Under the pieces are notes generated by a model. The model made no database searches and was not told the origin of the DNA. It saw nothing but the letters and a program-made list of their open reading frames with translations. The translations under genes were made by a program, and so were the position numbers. A stretch of 6,560 nucleotides of DNA. Source: CAYGDT01 sp964348745 (GTDB taxonomy: Bacteria > Patescibacteriota > Gracilibacteria > Peribacterales > Peribacteraceae). Shown here piece by piece: positions 1 through 5,431 of this stretch. The DNA lies in the NCBI GenBank assembly GCA_964348745.1, contig CAYGDT010000071.1:1-6560 (forward strand), written 5' to 3'. Position 1 is the first letter of the stretch, and each line of letters begins with the position of its first letter.

Positions 1-1202
1 CTGGTAAATCATCGATCATTCAGTTGATGGCGCGGCAGGATTTTCACAACGGCAAAGGTATGTGCGTCATAGACCCTCACGGTTCGCTGATCGAAGACCT
101 GTTGCCCTACATCCCGCGTGAACGCGCTGACGATGTGATTTACTTTAATCCTGCGGATACCGAACGTCCGATGGGATTAAACATTCTGGAAGCCGGCTCA
201 CCGGAGGAACGCGACCTCGTCGCGCTCGATGCCATGAACATGATGGTGAAAATGTTCGGCGAAGAGATCTTCGGTCCGCGCATCCAAGATTACTTCAGAA
301 ACGGCTGTCTGACGTTGATGGAGGATGAAGAAGAGGGAGGAGCGATCACGGACCTCGTCAAACTCTTTACGGATGAAGAGTGGCAGAAGTTTAAGGTGAC
401 GAAAGTAAAAAACCCCATCGTACGCAATTTCTGGGAAAAGCAGATGGCGCAGACGGGACAACGCGAAAAGCAGGAGATGATCCCCTACTTCGCGGCGAAG
501 TTCGGACAGTTTTACACCAACACGCTCATCCGCAACATCGTCGGACAAACCCGGTCGGCGTTCGATATCGGCAAGTGTATGAGCGGCAGCAAGATTCTTC
601 TCATGAACCTGTCGAAAGGTCTCATCGGCGATATTAACGCGCAACTGCTGGGTATGATCGCCGTCAGCAAAATTCAAGTTGCGGCGATGCGCCGCCAGCG
701 GCAATCCAAAGAAGAACGACGGGATTTTTACCTGTACATCGACGAATTCCAAAACTTCGTCACGCCGTCAATCGAATCCATCCTTTCTGAAGCGCGCAAG
801 TACCGGCTCGGGCTGATCCTCGCCCACCAGTACATCGATCAGCTGGAAAAAGAGAGCAAACTCTCGGGAGCAGTCAGCTTGAAAGGCGCGGTCTTCGGAA
901 ACGTGGGTACGATGATGTTTTACAAGATCGGCCCGCAGGATGCGGAACACTGTGCCAAGGAAATGGCACCGGTGTTCTCCGATCAAGATCTCGTGAACAT
1001 GGATGCCTTCCACGGCGCCATGAAGCTCTCCATCGACAACCAGCCCTCACGACCATTTTCGATTGAAGTACCGAAACCTTGGATCGATAAAACGTACCCG
1101 AAAGACGAACAGGCCTCCGAAGCATTCAAGCAACTTTCACGCCTGACGTACGGTCGGCAAAAGGACTTCGTGAACCGCGAGATCTTACGAAGAATTGGGT
1201 AG
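1..1202 (+). CDS. VirD4/TraG-like type IV secretion or DNA-transfer ATPase, C-terminal part (5' end outside window)
   Basis: The open frame runs back to the window edge. Its first readable codons (from position 3) give GKSSIIQLMARQDF, the end of a Walker A P-loop, so the true start lies upstream; the TTG at 24 and ATG at 27 are internal. Next come VIDPHGSL, a strand typical of the VirD4/TraG/HerA ATPase fold, and a mainly helical insert. Walker B is YLYIDEFQNF, with the Asp-Glu pair at 741-746, followed by ARKYRLGLILAHQYIDQL, the sensor region of this family. Family members are hexameric membrane-associated pumps that pass DNA or protein to a type IV channel. CPR genomes often carry such a gene alone, so the real substrate is unknown. 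No relaxase or VirB gene is visible downstream; the gene converges on the S51 gene 10 bp away. Any N-terminal membrane segments would lie outside the window. Family assignment is firm, role is inferred. Confidence 0.88.
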   Translation, partial: GKSSIIQLMARQDFHNGKGMCVIDPHGSLIEDLLPYIPRERADDVIYFNPADTERPMGLNILEAGSPEERDLVALDAMNMMVKMFGEEIFGPRIQDYFRNGCLTLMEDEEEGGAITDLVKLFTDEEWQKFKVTKVKNPIVRNFWEKQMAQTGQREKQEMIPYFAAKFGQFYTNTLIRNIVGQTRSAFDIGKCMSGSKILLMNLSKGLIGDINAQLLGMIAVSKIQVAAMRRQRQSKEERRDFYLYIDEFQNFVTPSIESILSEARKYRLGLILAHQYIDQLEKESKLSGAVSLKGAVFGNVGTMMFYKIGPQDAEHCAKEMAPVFSDQDLVNMDAFHGAMKLSIDNQPSRPFSIEVPKPWIDKTYPKDEQASEAFKQLSRLTYGRQKDFVNREILRRIG

Positions 1203-1212
1203 ATGTGTTTTC

Positions 1213-1974
1213 TTATTGTATAAACAGCGTAGCAATCGGTGTAGGTCCATCAACCTGCGGTATCCTCTGAGAAACCACTTTGCCGTTCTTCTTGAATACT
1301 CGAAATGCCTTTGCATATTTTTTTGAAGTGATAACACGGAACGTATCGTCGAGAAATTCGATAGCGCAATTGTTATCTATCGCTATACCCATGTCCCCGA
1401 CTTTTTGAATCATGTGATAAAAGTTTCTTTTCCTCGGAACACCCAGTGTCTCACTATTGTAGTGCGGACAATGAATACCTTTCAGAAAACCTAAACCGCA
1501 TACGTTAATGTAGTGCCACTTTTTTGCGTTGTAAAAGGACAAAGAGTCGCTATGTCCCGATTCAAACCAGCAAATGGAACCTGCGCTGATACCACAGAGC
1601 ACAGTTCCCTGTTCCCATGCCCTTCTCAGCAGCACATCAACACCAAGCCTCCGCCAAAGTTTCATCATCATCAATGTATTTCCTCCACCAACATAAATAA
1701 TGTCTGCGCTAAGAATTTTTTCTTTAATCAGCTTAAGCGATGGTTCATCTTTGAGTAAAAACAGGACATCGGTACGGCAACCTAATTTCTCGCCGTAATA
1801 CAGGTTGATGTACTTCCAATAGTTTTCGCTGTCCGAACTTGCCGTAGGGATAAAAAGAAACTTTGGGCGCTTCTTCTTCGATAACCGAACGATCTGTTTA
1901 TCAATATCGAACGTACCTTCAGTGCGTATTTTCCCTCCTCCGATCGCAACAATTTTTTTGATAGGAGGCAACAT
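1213..1974 (-). CDS. Peptidase S51 / class I glutamine amidotransferase-like protein (peptidase E or YgaJ type)
   Basis: The 253-residue protein is the usual size for the S51 family of cytoplasmic serine peptidases (dipeptidase E, cyanophycinase and relatives). Visible landmarks in order are an N-terminal strand IVAIGGG (8-14), FIPTAS (41-46), IIYVGGGNT (92-100), the nucleophile elbow GISAG with likely catalytic Ser130, GLGFLKGIHCPHY with candidate catalytic His168 or His171, and AIDNNCAIEF (198-207), the conserved late strand. No signal peptide or membrane segment is visible, so it should act in the cytoplasm. The family cleaves short acidic peptides or amide-linked polymers; the substrate cannot be read from sequence. 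The ATG at 1972-1974 gives a natural N-terminus; no good Shine-Dalgarno precedes it, but a TATACT box lies 20 bp upstream. It follows the sortase gene on the same strand, 68 bp away, and converges with the ATPase gene. Codon use looks more AT-rich than its neighbours, which may hint at separate origin. Confidence 0.88.
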   Translation of the reverse strand: MLPPIKKIVAIGGGKIRTEGTFDIDKQIVRLSKKKRPKFLFIPTASSDSENYWKYINLYYGEKLGCRTDVLFLLKDEPSLKLIKEKILSADIIYVGGGNTLMMMKLWRRLGVDVLLRRAWEQGTVLCGISAGSICWFESGHSDSLSFYNAKKWHYINVCGLGFLKGIHCPHYNSETLGVPRKRNFYHMIQKVGDMGIAIDNNCAIEFLDDTFRVITSKKYAKAFRVFKKNGKVVSQRIPQVDGPTPIATLFIQ

Positions 1975-1994
1975 ATTGATACGAGTATTGCATC

Positions 1995-2025
1995 AGTATA
2001 AGGAGCTGTGCAAATGGTTGCACAG
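1995..2025 (-). promoter_or_regulatory. Candidate promoter and palindromic operator upstream of the S51 gene
   Basis: On the minus strand a TATACT hexamer (1995-2000, five of six matches to the -10 consensus) lies 20 bp before the S51 start codon. Immediately upstream sits a perfect palindrome with 8-bp arms, CTGTGCAA (2006-2013) and TTGCACAG (2018-2025), around ATGG. It covers the place where a -35 box would lie (2018-2023 at 17-bp spacing, poor consensus). That position suits an operator for a dimeric regulator. It is also 18 bp past the sortase stop codon, so a weak transcript-end hairpin is the alternative, but no T-tract follows. Confidence 0.3.
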
Positions 2026-2042
2026 TGATCACCAAGTGCATG

Positions 2043-3461
2043 CTACCGCAACGCCACCGTCTCCACGGGCACCGCATGTACCAGATACCGCTGCGTGATG
2101 GAATCGGGAGGCCAACAAGTAAAGAGGATCAACTCCTCGCCGTTTCCCTGATCCTGAAACGCGATATTTGCGTCCTTGGCGGGGATCGTTTCCGTGAAAC
2201 TTACTTGATAGACATGCAGATTCCCCGCATAAGTAACGTAGACTTTGTCACCCACCTTCAGCCCGTTTATTTTCCTAAAGATCTTGGTGAATTCCGATAC
2301 GTCCCACGGATAACCCGAACTATGTCCGTAGATCATGGCTTTGCCGCCTCCTCCGGGGTACGAAAACAGGTGTCCAACGCCAAGCTTCAAAATAGAGAGA
2401 ACGCCTTCATTCGTTGCGGCATCCTGCGGGTGTGTAATGGTAAGATCGGTGATGCCGAGGGTCGGCATCGTGATGGCAAAATATTTCTCCGAGGCATAAG
2501 GATTGATGGACTTCGGCGCAACAGTGCTTACGATTTGCTGCCTAGGTTGCGTCGTGACCGAACTCGTGACACCGGTAGCGCCGCCGGGAGTCGTCGTGAA
2601 CGTAGAATTTACAACAACTACCCGCTGGACCGGGACTGCCACCGTCTGCTGAAGTACCGGACGAGGAGGGGGCGCAGCGACAATAGGTTCCGTGCCATTG
2701 AAGACAATGGTGCCATCGGCAGTCGTCTTTTTCAGACGGTAGACCATATCGAAGAACTGGCCGCGGGTCATCGCTGTCCCAAGGCGCACTGTGCCGTGAT
2801 GCATGACGAGATTGCGATCGATGACTGCGTTAATGTAGGGCGTATACCACTGGTCGGGTGTGTTCTGCACATACTCGGAGAGCTGCGCTTTGCCGGAACT
2901 TCCCGACACTCCAAACGCGCGCATGAGCATGGTGATGGCTTCCTCGGACCGCAGCAACTGCGCAGGGTGGAACGAACCATCCGGGTATCCCGTAATCGCA
3001 CCCGCCTCAAACCCCGTTTCAATGTACGGAGCGTACCACTGCTTCTGATCAACATCAGAGAACAAAGGGATAGGAGGTGTTTTCTGTGCAAAGTGCGCAA
3101 TACGATTCTCATACTTTCCGGTGGCTCGCAGGATCACTTTCAGCGCTTCGACACGGTTGATCGGCGCATTGGGTCGGGCGAGTCCGTCTGTATATCCCCG
3201 GATAATCCCCTGACTCTGCAATGCTGCAAATGCAGTTTCGTAGACAGTTGCGACCGTATCGGGAAACCCCGTACCACTCGTTGCACTCGGGTACAGGGCA
3301 GGCCTAGCACCACTCGCACTCGGGTACAGGGCAGGCCTAGCACCACTCGCACTCGGGTACAGGGCAGGTCCTGCAGCCAGCGCTGAGCGCGCCGAGACGC
3401 TTGCAAGAACGATGAGCATCAATGATACTAGAAACCGTCGCAGGTAGGAGCGGAGAAACAT
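2043..3461 (-). CDS. Secreted sortase-family transpeptidase with three S-layer homology (SLH) domains
   Basis: This 472-residue protein has a clear signal peptide: basic n-region (R4, R8, R9), hydrophobic core about 10-23, and ALAA around 27-30 for signal peptidase I. An 11-residue repeat (RPALYPSASGA) fills about 31-62. Three SLH-like domains follow at about 66-113 (FPD...GIIRGYTDG), 134-183 (FSDV...WYAPYI...ITGYPDGSFHP) and 195-243 (WYTPYI...MTRGQFFDMVYRL), the third being divergent. A Pro/Thr/Val-rich linker (about 245-325) leads to a sortase domain (about 326-472) with candidate catalytic His380 in MIYGHSS, Cys449 in LFTCWPP and Arg458 in TQRYLV. SLH domains bind cell-wall polymers, and sortases cut a sorting signal and join the protein to an amine acceptor. 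The combination suggests a sortase held on the outer surface by SLH binding rather than by a membrane anchor. No substrate with a sorting motif is visible in the window. The ATG at 3459-3461 fits the signal peptide; only a weak AGGG lies about 10 bp upstream. Confidence 0.9.
   Translation of the reverse strand: MFLRSYLRRFLVSLMLIVLASVSARSALAAGPALYPSASGARPALYPSASGARPALYPSATSGTGFPDTVATVYETAFAALQSQGIIRGYTDGLARPNAPINRVEALKVILRATGKYENRIAHFAQKTPPIPLFSDVDQKQWYAPYIETGFEAGAITGYPDGSFHPAQLLRSEEAITMLMRAFGVSGSSGKAQLSEYVQNTPDQWYTPYINAVIDRNLVMHHGTVRLGTAMTRGQFFDMVYRLKKTTADGTIVFNGTEPIVAAPPPRPVLQQTVAVPVQRVVVVNSTFTTTPGGATGVTSSVTTQPRQQIVSTVAPKSINPYASEKYFAITMPTLGITDLTITHPQDAATNEGVLSILKLGVGHLFSYPGGGGKAMIYGHSSGYPWDVSEFTKIFRKINGLKVGDKVYVTYAGNLHVYQVSFTETIPAKDANIAFQDQGNGEELILFTCWPPDSITQRYLVHAVPVETVALR
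3283..3368 (-). repeat. 33-bp in-frame tandem repeat in the sortase N-terminus
   Basis: Two identical 33-bp units (3283-3315 and 3316-3348) and a 20-bp partial third (3349-3368) share the core GCACTCGGGTACAGGGCAGG. The period is 11 codons, so gain or loss of a unit keeps the frame. They encode RPALYPSASGA repeats just after the predicted signal-peptide cleavage site. Perfect identity at DNA level suggests recent duplication or slippage. Confidence 0.9.
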
Positions 3462-3472
3462 AGTAAGAATAC

Positions 3473-3498
3473 CCTATACTTTTTCATTGTTTTGTCAA
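3473..3498 (-). promoter_or_regulatory. Weak candidate promoter of the SLH-sortase gene
   Basis: A perfect TTGACA (-35 consensus) lies at 3493-3498 on the minus strand. The only TATA-like hexamer downstream, TATAGG at 3473-3478, gives a 14-bp spacer, shorter than the usual 16-18. The start codon follows 11 bp further, so the leader would be very short. The -35 is convincing, the -10 is not. Confidence 0.3.
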
Positions 3499-3500
3499 GT

Positions 3501-3509
3501 TTATCCACA
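3501..3509 (+). promoter_or_regulatory. Perfect single DnaA-box sequence TTATCCACA
   Basis: TTATCCACA matches the strict bacterial DnaA-box consensus (TTATNCACA). It lies in the divergent region between the sortase gene and ychF, 2 bp upstream of the sortase -35 hexamer. No second box, AT-rich unwinding element or dnaA/dnaN gene is visible, so it is not evidence for an origin. It could be a DnaA regulatory site or chance. Confidence 0.3.
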
Positions 3510-3529
3510 GGAGCAAAGTTGCCAATATT

Positions 3530-3558
3530 TTGGCTCTCACAGGGAATTGCTGTAGATT
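3530..3558 (+). promoter_or_regulatory. Weak candidate promoter for ychF or its relic
   Basis: TTGGCT (3530-3535) and TAGATT (3553-3558) are spaced by 17 bp and point towards the ychF start region. Both hexamers are poor matches. The -10 is 15 bp before the relic start at 3574 and 100 bp before the intact ychF start, so it may have served the older gene. Confidence 0.2.
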
Positions 3559-3573
3559 CCTTCGGTCTTCACT

Positions 3574-3595
3574 ATGGCACTCCAAATAGGAATCG
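3574..3595 (+). pseudogene. 5' relic of a second ychF (start codon plus six codons)
   Basis: ATG GCA CTC CAA ATA GGA ATC encodes MALQIGI, exactly the N-terminus of the intact ychF that starts at 3659. Over 22 bp the two are 18/22 identical and all four differences are synonymous third-position changes. The similarity also reaches upstream: CCTTC...CACTAT occurs before both starts (from 3559 and from 3641). After 3595 homology stops at a GC-rich hairpin. The frame runs on for 21 codons to a TAG at 3637 with an unrelated sequence. A leader peptide is an alternative, but the third-position pattern points to a piece of a once-functional gene. Confidence 0.65.
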
Positions 3596-3632
3596 CCCGC
3601 CTCCGTCCCGCTTGTGCGGGACTACGGACGGG
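3596..3632. repeat. GC-rich imperfect hairpin at the ychF relic junction
   Basis: CCCGC (3607-3611) pairs with GCGGG (3616-3620) around a TTGT loop. CCGT (3603-3606) pairs with ACGG (3624-3627), and CCCG (3596-3599) pairs with CGGG (3629-3632), with small bulges. It resembles the short GC-rich palindromic repeats scattered between genes in many CPR genomes (recalled, not searched). No T-tract follows on either strand, so it is unlikely to be an intrinsic terminator. It begins at the base where homology to ychF ends. Confidence 0.6.
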
Positions 3633-3658
3633 TAAATAGGCCTTCCGTTCCACTATCT

Positions 3659-4753
3659 ATGGCACTTCAGATTGGTATCGTAGGACTACCGAATGTCGGG
3701 AAATCGACGCTGTTTAATGCGCTGACCCGCAGCAGAGCGGCGCAGGCTCAAAACTACCCCTTCTGTACCATTGAACCGAATGTCGGAATCGTGGAGGTGC
3801 CCGATGAACGCCTGAGAAACTTAAGCGACATCGTCAAGCCAGAGAAAGTCATACCTGCTGCAATCGAGTTCGTGGATATCGCGGGACTCGTGAAAGGCGC
3901 ACACAAAGGAGAAGGGCTCGGCAATAAATTCCTAGGAGCAATCCGCGAGGTCGATGCCATTTGCCACGTTGTCCGTCACTTTGTCGATGGAGACATCCTG
4001 CATGTGGAAGGATCCACCGACCCAAAGCGCGACCGCGATATTATCGATACCGAGCTGATGATCGCGGATCTGGAATCCCTGAGTGCACGTATGGACAAGT
4101 TGGCGGGAGCTGCTCGCACAGGGGATAAAGAAAAGATCAAGCAGTTGGCAGTCTATGAGAAAATTAAAAAAGTCCTCGATGAAGGCCACATGGCAATCGA
4201 CACGGATCTGACACCTGAGGAGAACATGGTTGCGCTGGGGGCTGAGCTTCTGACATACAAACCCGTTGTGTACGCCTGTAATGTCTCCGAAGAGCAGCTG
4301 CACACTCTTAATATTCATGACCTCAAGGCGCAACTGCAACTCCCGGAGAGCGCAACACTGATCACAATTTCGGCAAAGATCGAGCAGGATCTTCAAGATC
4401 TTTCACCCGATGATGCGAAAGAATTTCTGAAAGGACTCGGCGTCAGCGATTCCGGTCTCGACCGTCTGATCCGCGCCGCATATGCAGCTCTTGGATACAT
4501 CACCTACTTCACCGCGGGTGTGAAAGAAGTGCGAGCGTGGAACATTCCAAAGGGCAGCAGCGCTCCGCAAGCCGCCGGGGTCATCCATACCGATTTCGAG
4601 AAAGGATTCATCCGCGCAGAAACCATCGCCTACGAGGATTATATTTCGTGCGGTGGCGAACAGGGTGCCAAGGAAGCAGGAAAACTGCGTCAGGAAGGGA
4701 AAACCTACATTGTAAACGATGGAGATGTTTTACATTTTAAGTTCAATGTATGA
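3659..4753 (+). CDS. ychF: Redox-regulated/ribosome-binding GTPase (ATPase) YchF
   Basis: The 364-residue protein matches the length of YchF (363 in E. coli). YchF is an Obg-family P-loop enzyme that binds ribosomes and in several bacteria and eukaryotes (OLA1) prefers ATP. Visible motifs: G1 GLPNVGKS (9-16), G3 DIAG (73-76) followed by AHKGEGLG, the family's NxxE in place of NKxD (NVSE, 208-211), SAK (238-240), a helical coiled-coil arm about 130-205, and a C-terminal TGS domain (about 281-364) with YITYFTAG and the ending DGDVLHFKFNV. I start at 3659 because MALQIGIVGLPNVGKS is the normal N-terminus; the in-frame GTG/TTG-type extension to 3614 runs through the hairpin repeat and has no family support. 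No clear Shine-Dalgarno is seen. The gene is flanked by relics of another ychF at 3574-3595 and 5082-5132, so it may be a replacement copy. Confidence 0.96.
   Translation: MALQIGIVGLPNVGKSTLFNALTRSRAAQAQNYPFCTIEPNVGIVEVPDERLRNLSDIVKPEKVIPAAIEFVDIAGLVKGAHKGEGLGNKFLGAIREVDAICHVVRHFVDGDILHVEGSTDPKRDRDIIDTELMIADLESLSARMDKLAGAARTGDKEKIKQLAVYEKIKKVLDEGHMAIDTDLTPEENMVALGAELLTYKPVVYACNVSEEQLHTLNIHDLKAQLQLPESATLITISAKIEQDLQDLSPDDAKEFLKGLGVSDSGLDRLIRAAYAALGYITYFTAGVKEVRAWNIPKGSSAPQAAGVIHTDFEKGFIRAETIAYEDYISCGGEQGAKEAGKLRQEGKTYIVNDGDVLHFKFNV
4721..4746 (+). repeat. 26-bp direct repeat, copy 1 (ychF 3' end)
   Basis: The 26 bp here, starting GGAGATG and ending AAGTTCAA near the end of ychF, recur without mismatch at 5100-5125, 379 bp downstream. 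They encode GDVLHFKF. A gene-end duplication of this kind is what integration of an element at the 3' end of a gene leaves behind, but it also fits a second gene copy. Confidence 0.9.
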
Positions 4754-4848
4754 AAGAAAACTCTCGACAAGTGTACGATTCAGAGCAAATCGCTAAAGAT
4801 GCTGACAAGCTCGCAGCATTTGCAGCTGGACTGAAATCTAATTTGTAG
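4750..4848 (+). CDS. Possible 32-residue protein overlapping the ychF stop (ATGA)
   Basis: ATG at 4750-4752 overlaps the ychF stop codon TGA as ATGA, a typical translational-coupling junction. The 32-residue product starts MKENSRQVYDSEQIAKDADK and continues with an Ala/Leu-rich helical stretch to TAG at 4846-4848. It has no family I recognise. The same frame stays open beyond the TAG to 5082, so this may be the front of a gene broken by a nonsense change. It lies in the segment bounded by the two copies of the ychF end. Confidence 0.3.
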   Translation: MKENSRQVYDSEQIAKDADKLAAFAAGLKSNL

Positions 4849-5082
4849 CGCCAATCTCAGGGAAGAATTCTGAAAAATAGAACAGGATTGCATAGCACAC
4901 TCAGATCGGTATGTGACATGATTCAGGGAAAATCACTGAGAACTATGGAGGATGTGAAAGCAATGATATGTCTTACCGATGAAGGGGAACACTGGTGGAA
5001 GGGAAATTATTCCGAGATGCAAGGACTTTCTCCAAGTCATCGTGCTAAAAAGATGGGTAGAACACGAAACACAACTTCATGA
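4849..5082 (+). pseudogene. Open continuation of the 32-residue frame, unknown origin, probably degraded
   Basis: In the same frame as the 32-residue ORF, translation continues without a stop for 77 codons after the TAG at 4846, ending at TGA 5080-5082. Internal possible starts are TTG 4888 and ATG 4918; neither has a Shine-Dalgarno. The stretch contains SVCDMIQGKSLRTMEDVKAM and TDEGEHWWKGNY, which look protein-like but which I cannot assign. It ends exactly where the 3' ychF relic begins. It could be a read-through product, a broken gene, or non-coding filler brought in with the ychF copy. Confidence 0.25.
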
Positions 5083-5132
5083 CCTTCATTGTATGCGACG
5101 GAGATGTTTTACATTTTAAGTTCAACGTTTAG
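5082..5132 (+). pseudogene. 3' relic of a second ychF (last 16 codons and stop)
   Basis: These 51 bp read TFIVCDGDVLHFKFNV and a TAG stop, against TYIVNDGDVLHFKFNV and TGA at the end of the intact ychF (4703-4753). 43 of 51 bases and 14 of 16 residues match, with a 26-bp perfect run at 5100-5125. Three of the substitutions are synonymous and the stop codon differs, so this is a diverged tail of a related gene and not a simple recent copy. Homology ends upstream at 5082. Downstream the convergent 85-residue gene overlaps it by 4 bp. Confidence 0.8.
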
Positions 5133-5386
5133 AGAATCTTTGGTAATGCAATAGGTAGATTTCTGTTTGTTGGAACACCATTGACATTATCCGTCACATT
5201 GCCAGCATACCGTGCTGTTCCATCTCTAAAAAGATGTACGCAGATGTCTGAAGTCTCGCTAAAAAGACGAACCAACTGCGAAGGATTGGGGACTCTATCA
5301 ATTGCTTCAGGCTGCTCTGCCTGAAATTCTGAACTAAACATCTCCTTACCGTCTGCCGCTTTAACTCTAAAAGAAATTTGTGGCAT
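5129..5386 (-). CDS. Hypothetical protein, 85 residues, unknown function
   Basis: I do not recognise a family. The protein begins MPQISFRVKAADGKEMFS and has alternating polar and hydrophobic residues suggesting beta strands at 2-9, 40-51 (LVRLFSETSDIC) and 52-65 (VHLFRDGTARYAGNV). There is no signal peptide, membrane helix or cysteine cluster. AGGAT about 9 bp before the ATG at 5384-5386 may serve as a weak Shine-Dalgarno. The TAA stop (5129-5131) lies inside the stop end of the ychF relic on the other strand, so the two were tightly convergent. It is divergent from the RNHCP gene with 45 bp between the starts. Its balanced composition and start signal favour a real gene. Confidence 0.55.
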   Translation of the reverse strand: MPQISFRVKAADGKEMFSSEFQAEQPEAIDRVPNPSQLVRLFSETSDICVHLFRDGTARYAGNVTDNVNGVPTNRNLPIALPKIL

Positions 5387-5431
5387 AGTCGGCTATCCTA
5401 CCAATAAATTATGTGATATCAATCCAATTAC

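Noticed and set aside
3283..3368. CRISPR-like repeats
   Set aside because: Units are directly adjacent without unique spacers and encode an in-frame peptide repeat inside a gene.
2025..3386. Long plus-strand open frame (453 codons) opposite the sortase gene
   Set aside because: Its Arg/His-rich translation has no recognisable domain, and the minus strand encodes signal peptide, SLH and sortase motifs. It is an antisense shadow.
3596..3632. Intrinsic terminator
   Set aside because: The stem is GC-rich but no T-run follows on either strand, and it sits at gene starts and not at ends.
3614..3658. N-terminal extension of YchF by 15 residues
   Set aside because: It would run through the hairpin and leader; the family N-terminus is at MALQIGIVGLPNVGKS, starting at 3659.
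3462..3658. Replication origin around the DnaA box
   Set aside because: Only one box, no cluster, no AT-rich unwinding region, and no dnaA or dnaN nearby.
4750..5082. Stop-codon recoding to read through the TAG
   Set aside because: Known Patescibacteria recoding concerns UGA, and TAG is used as a normal stop at the ends of the ATPase, sortase and 146-residue genes.
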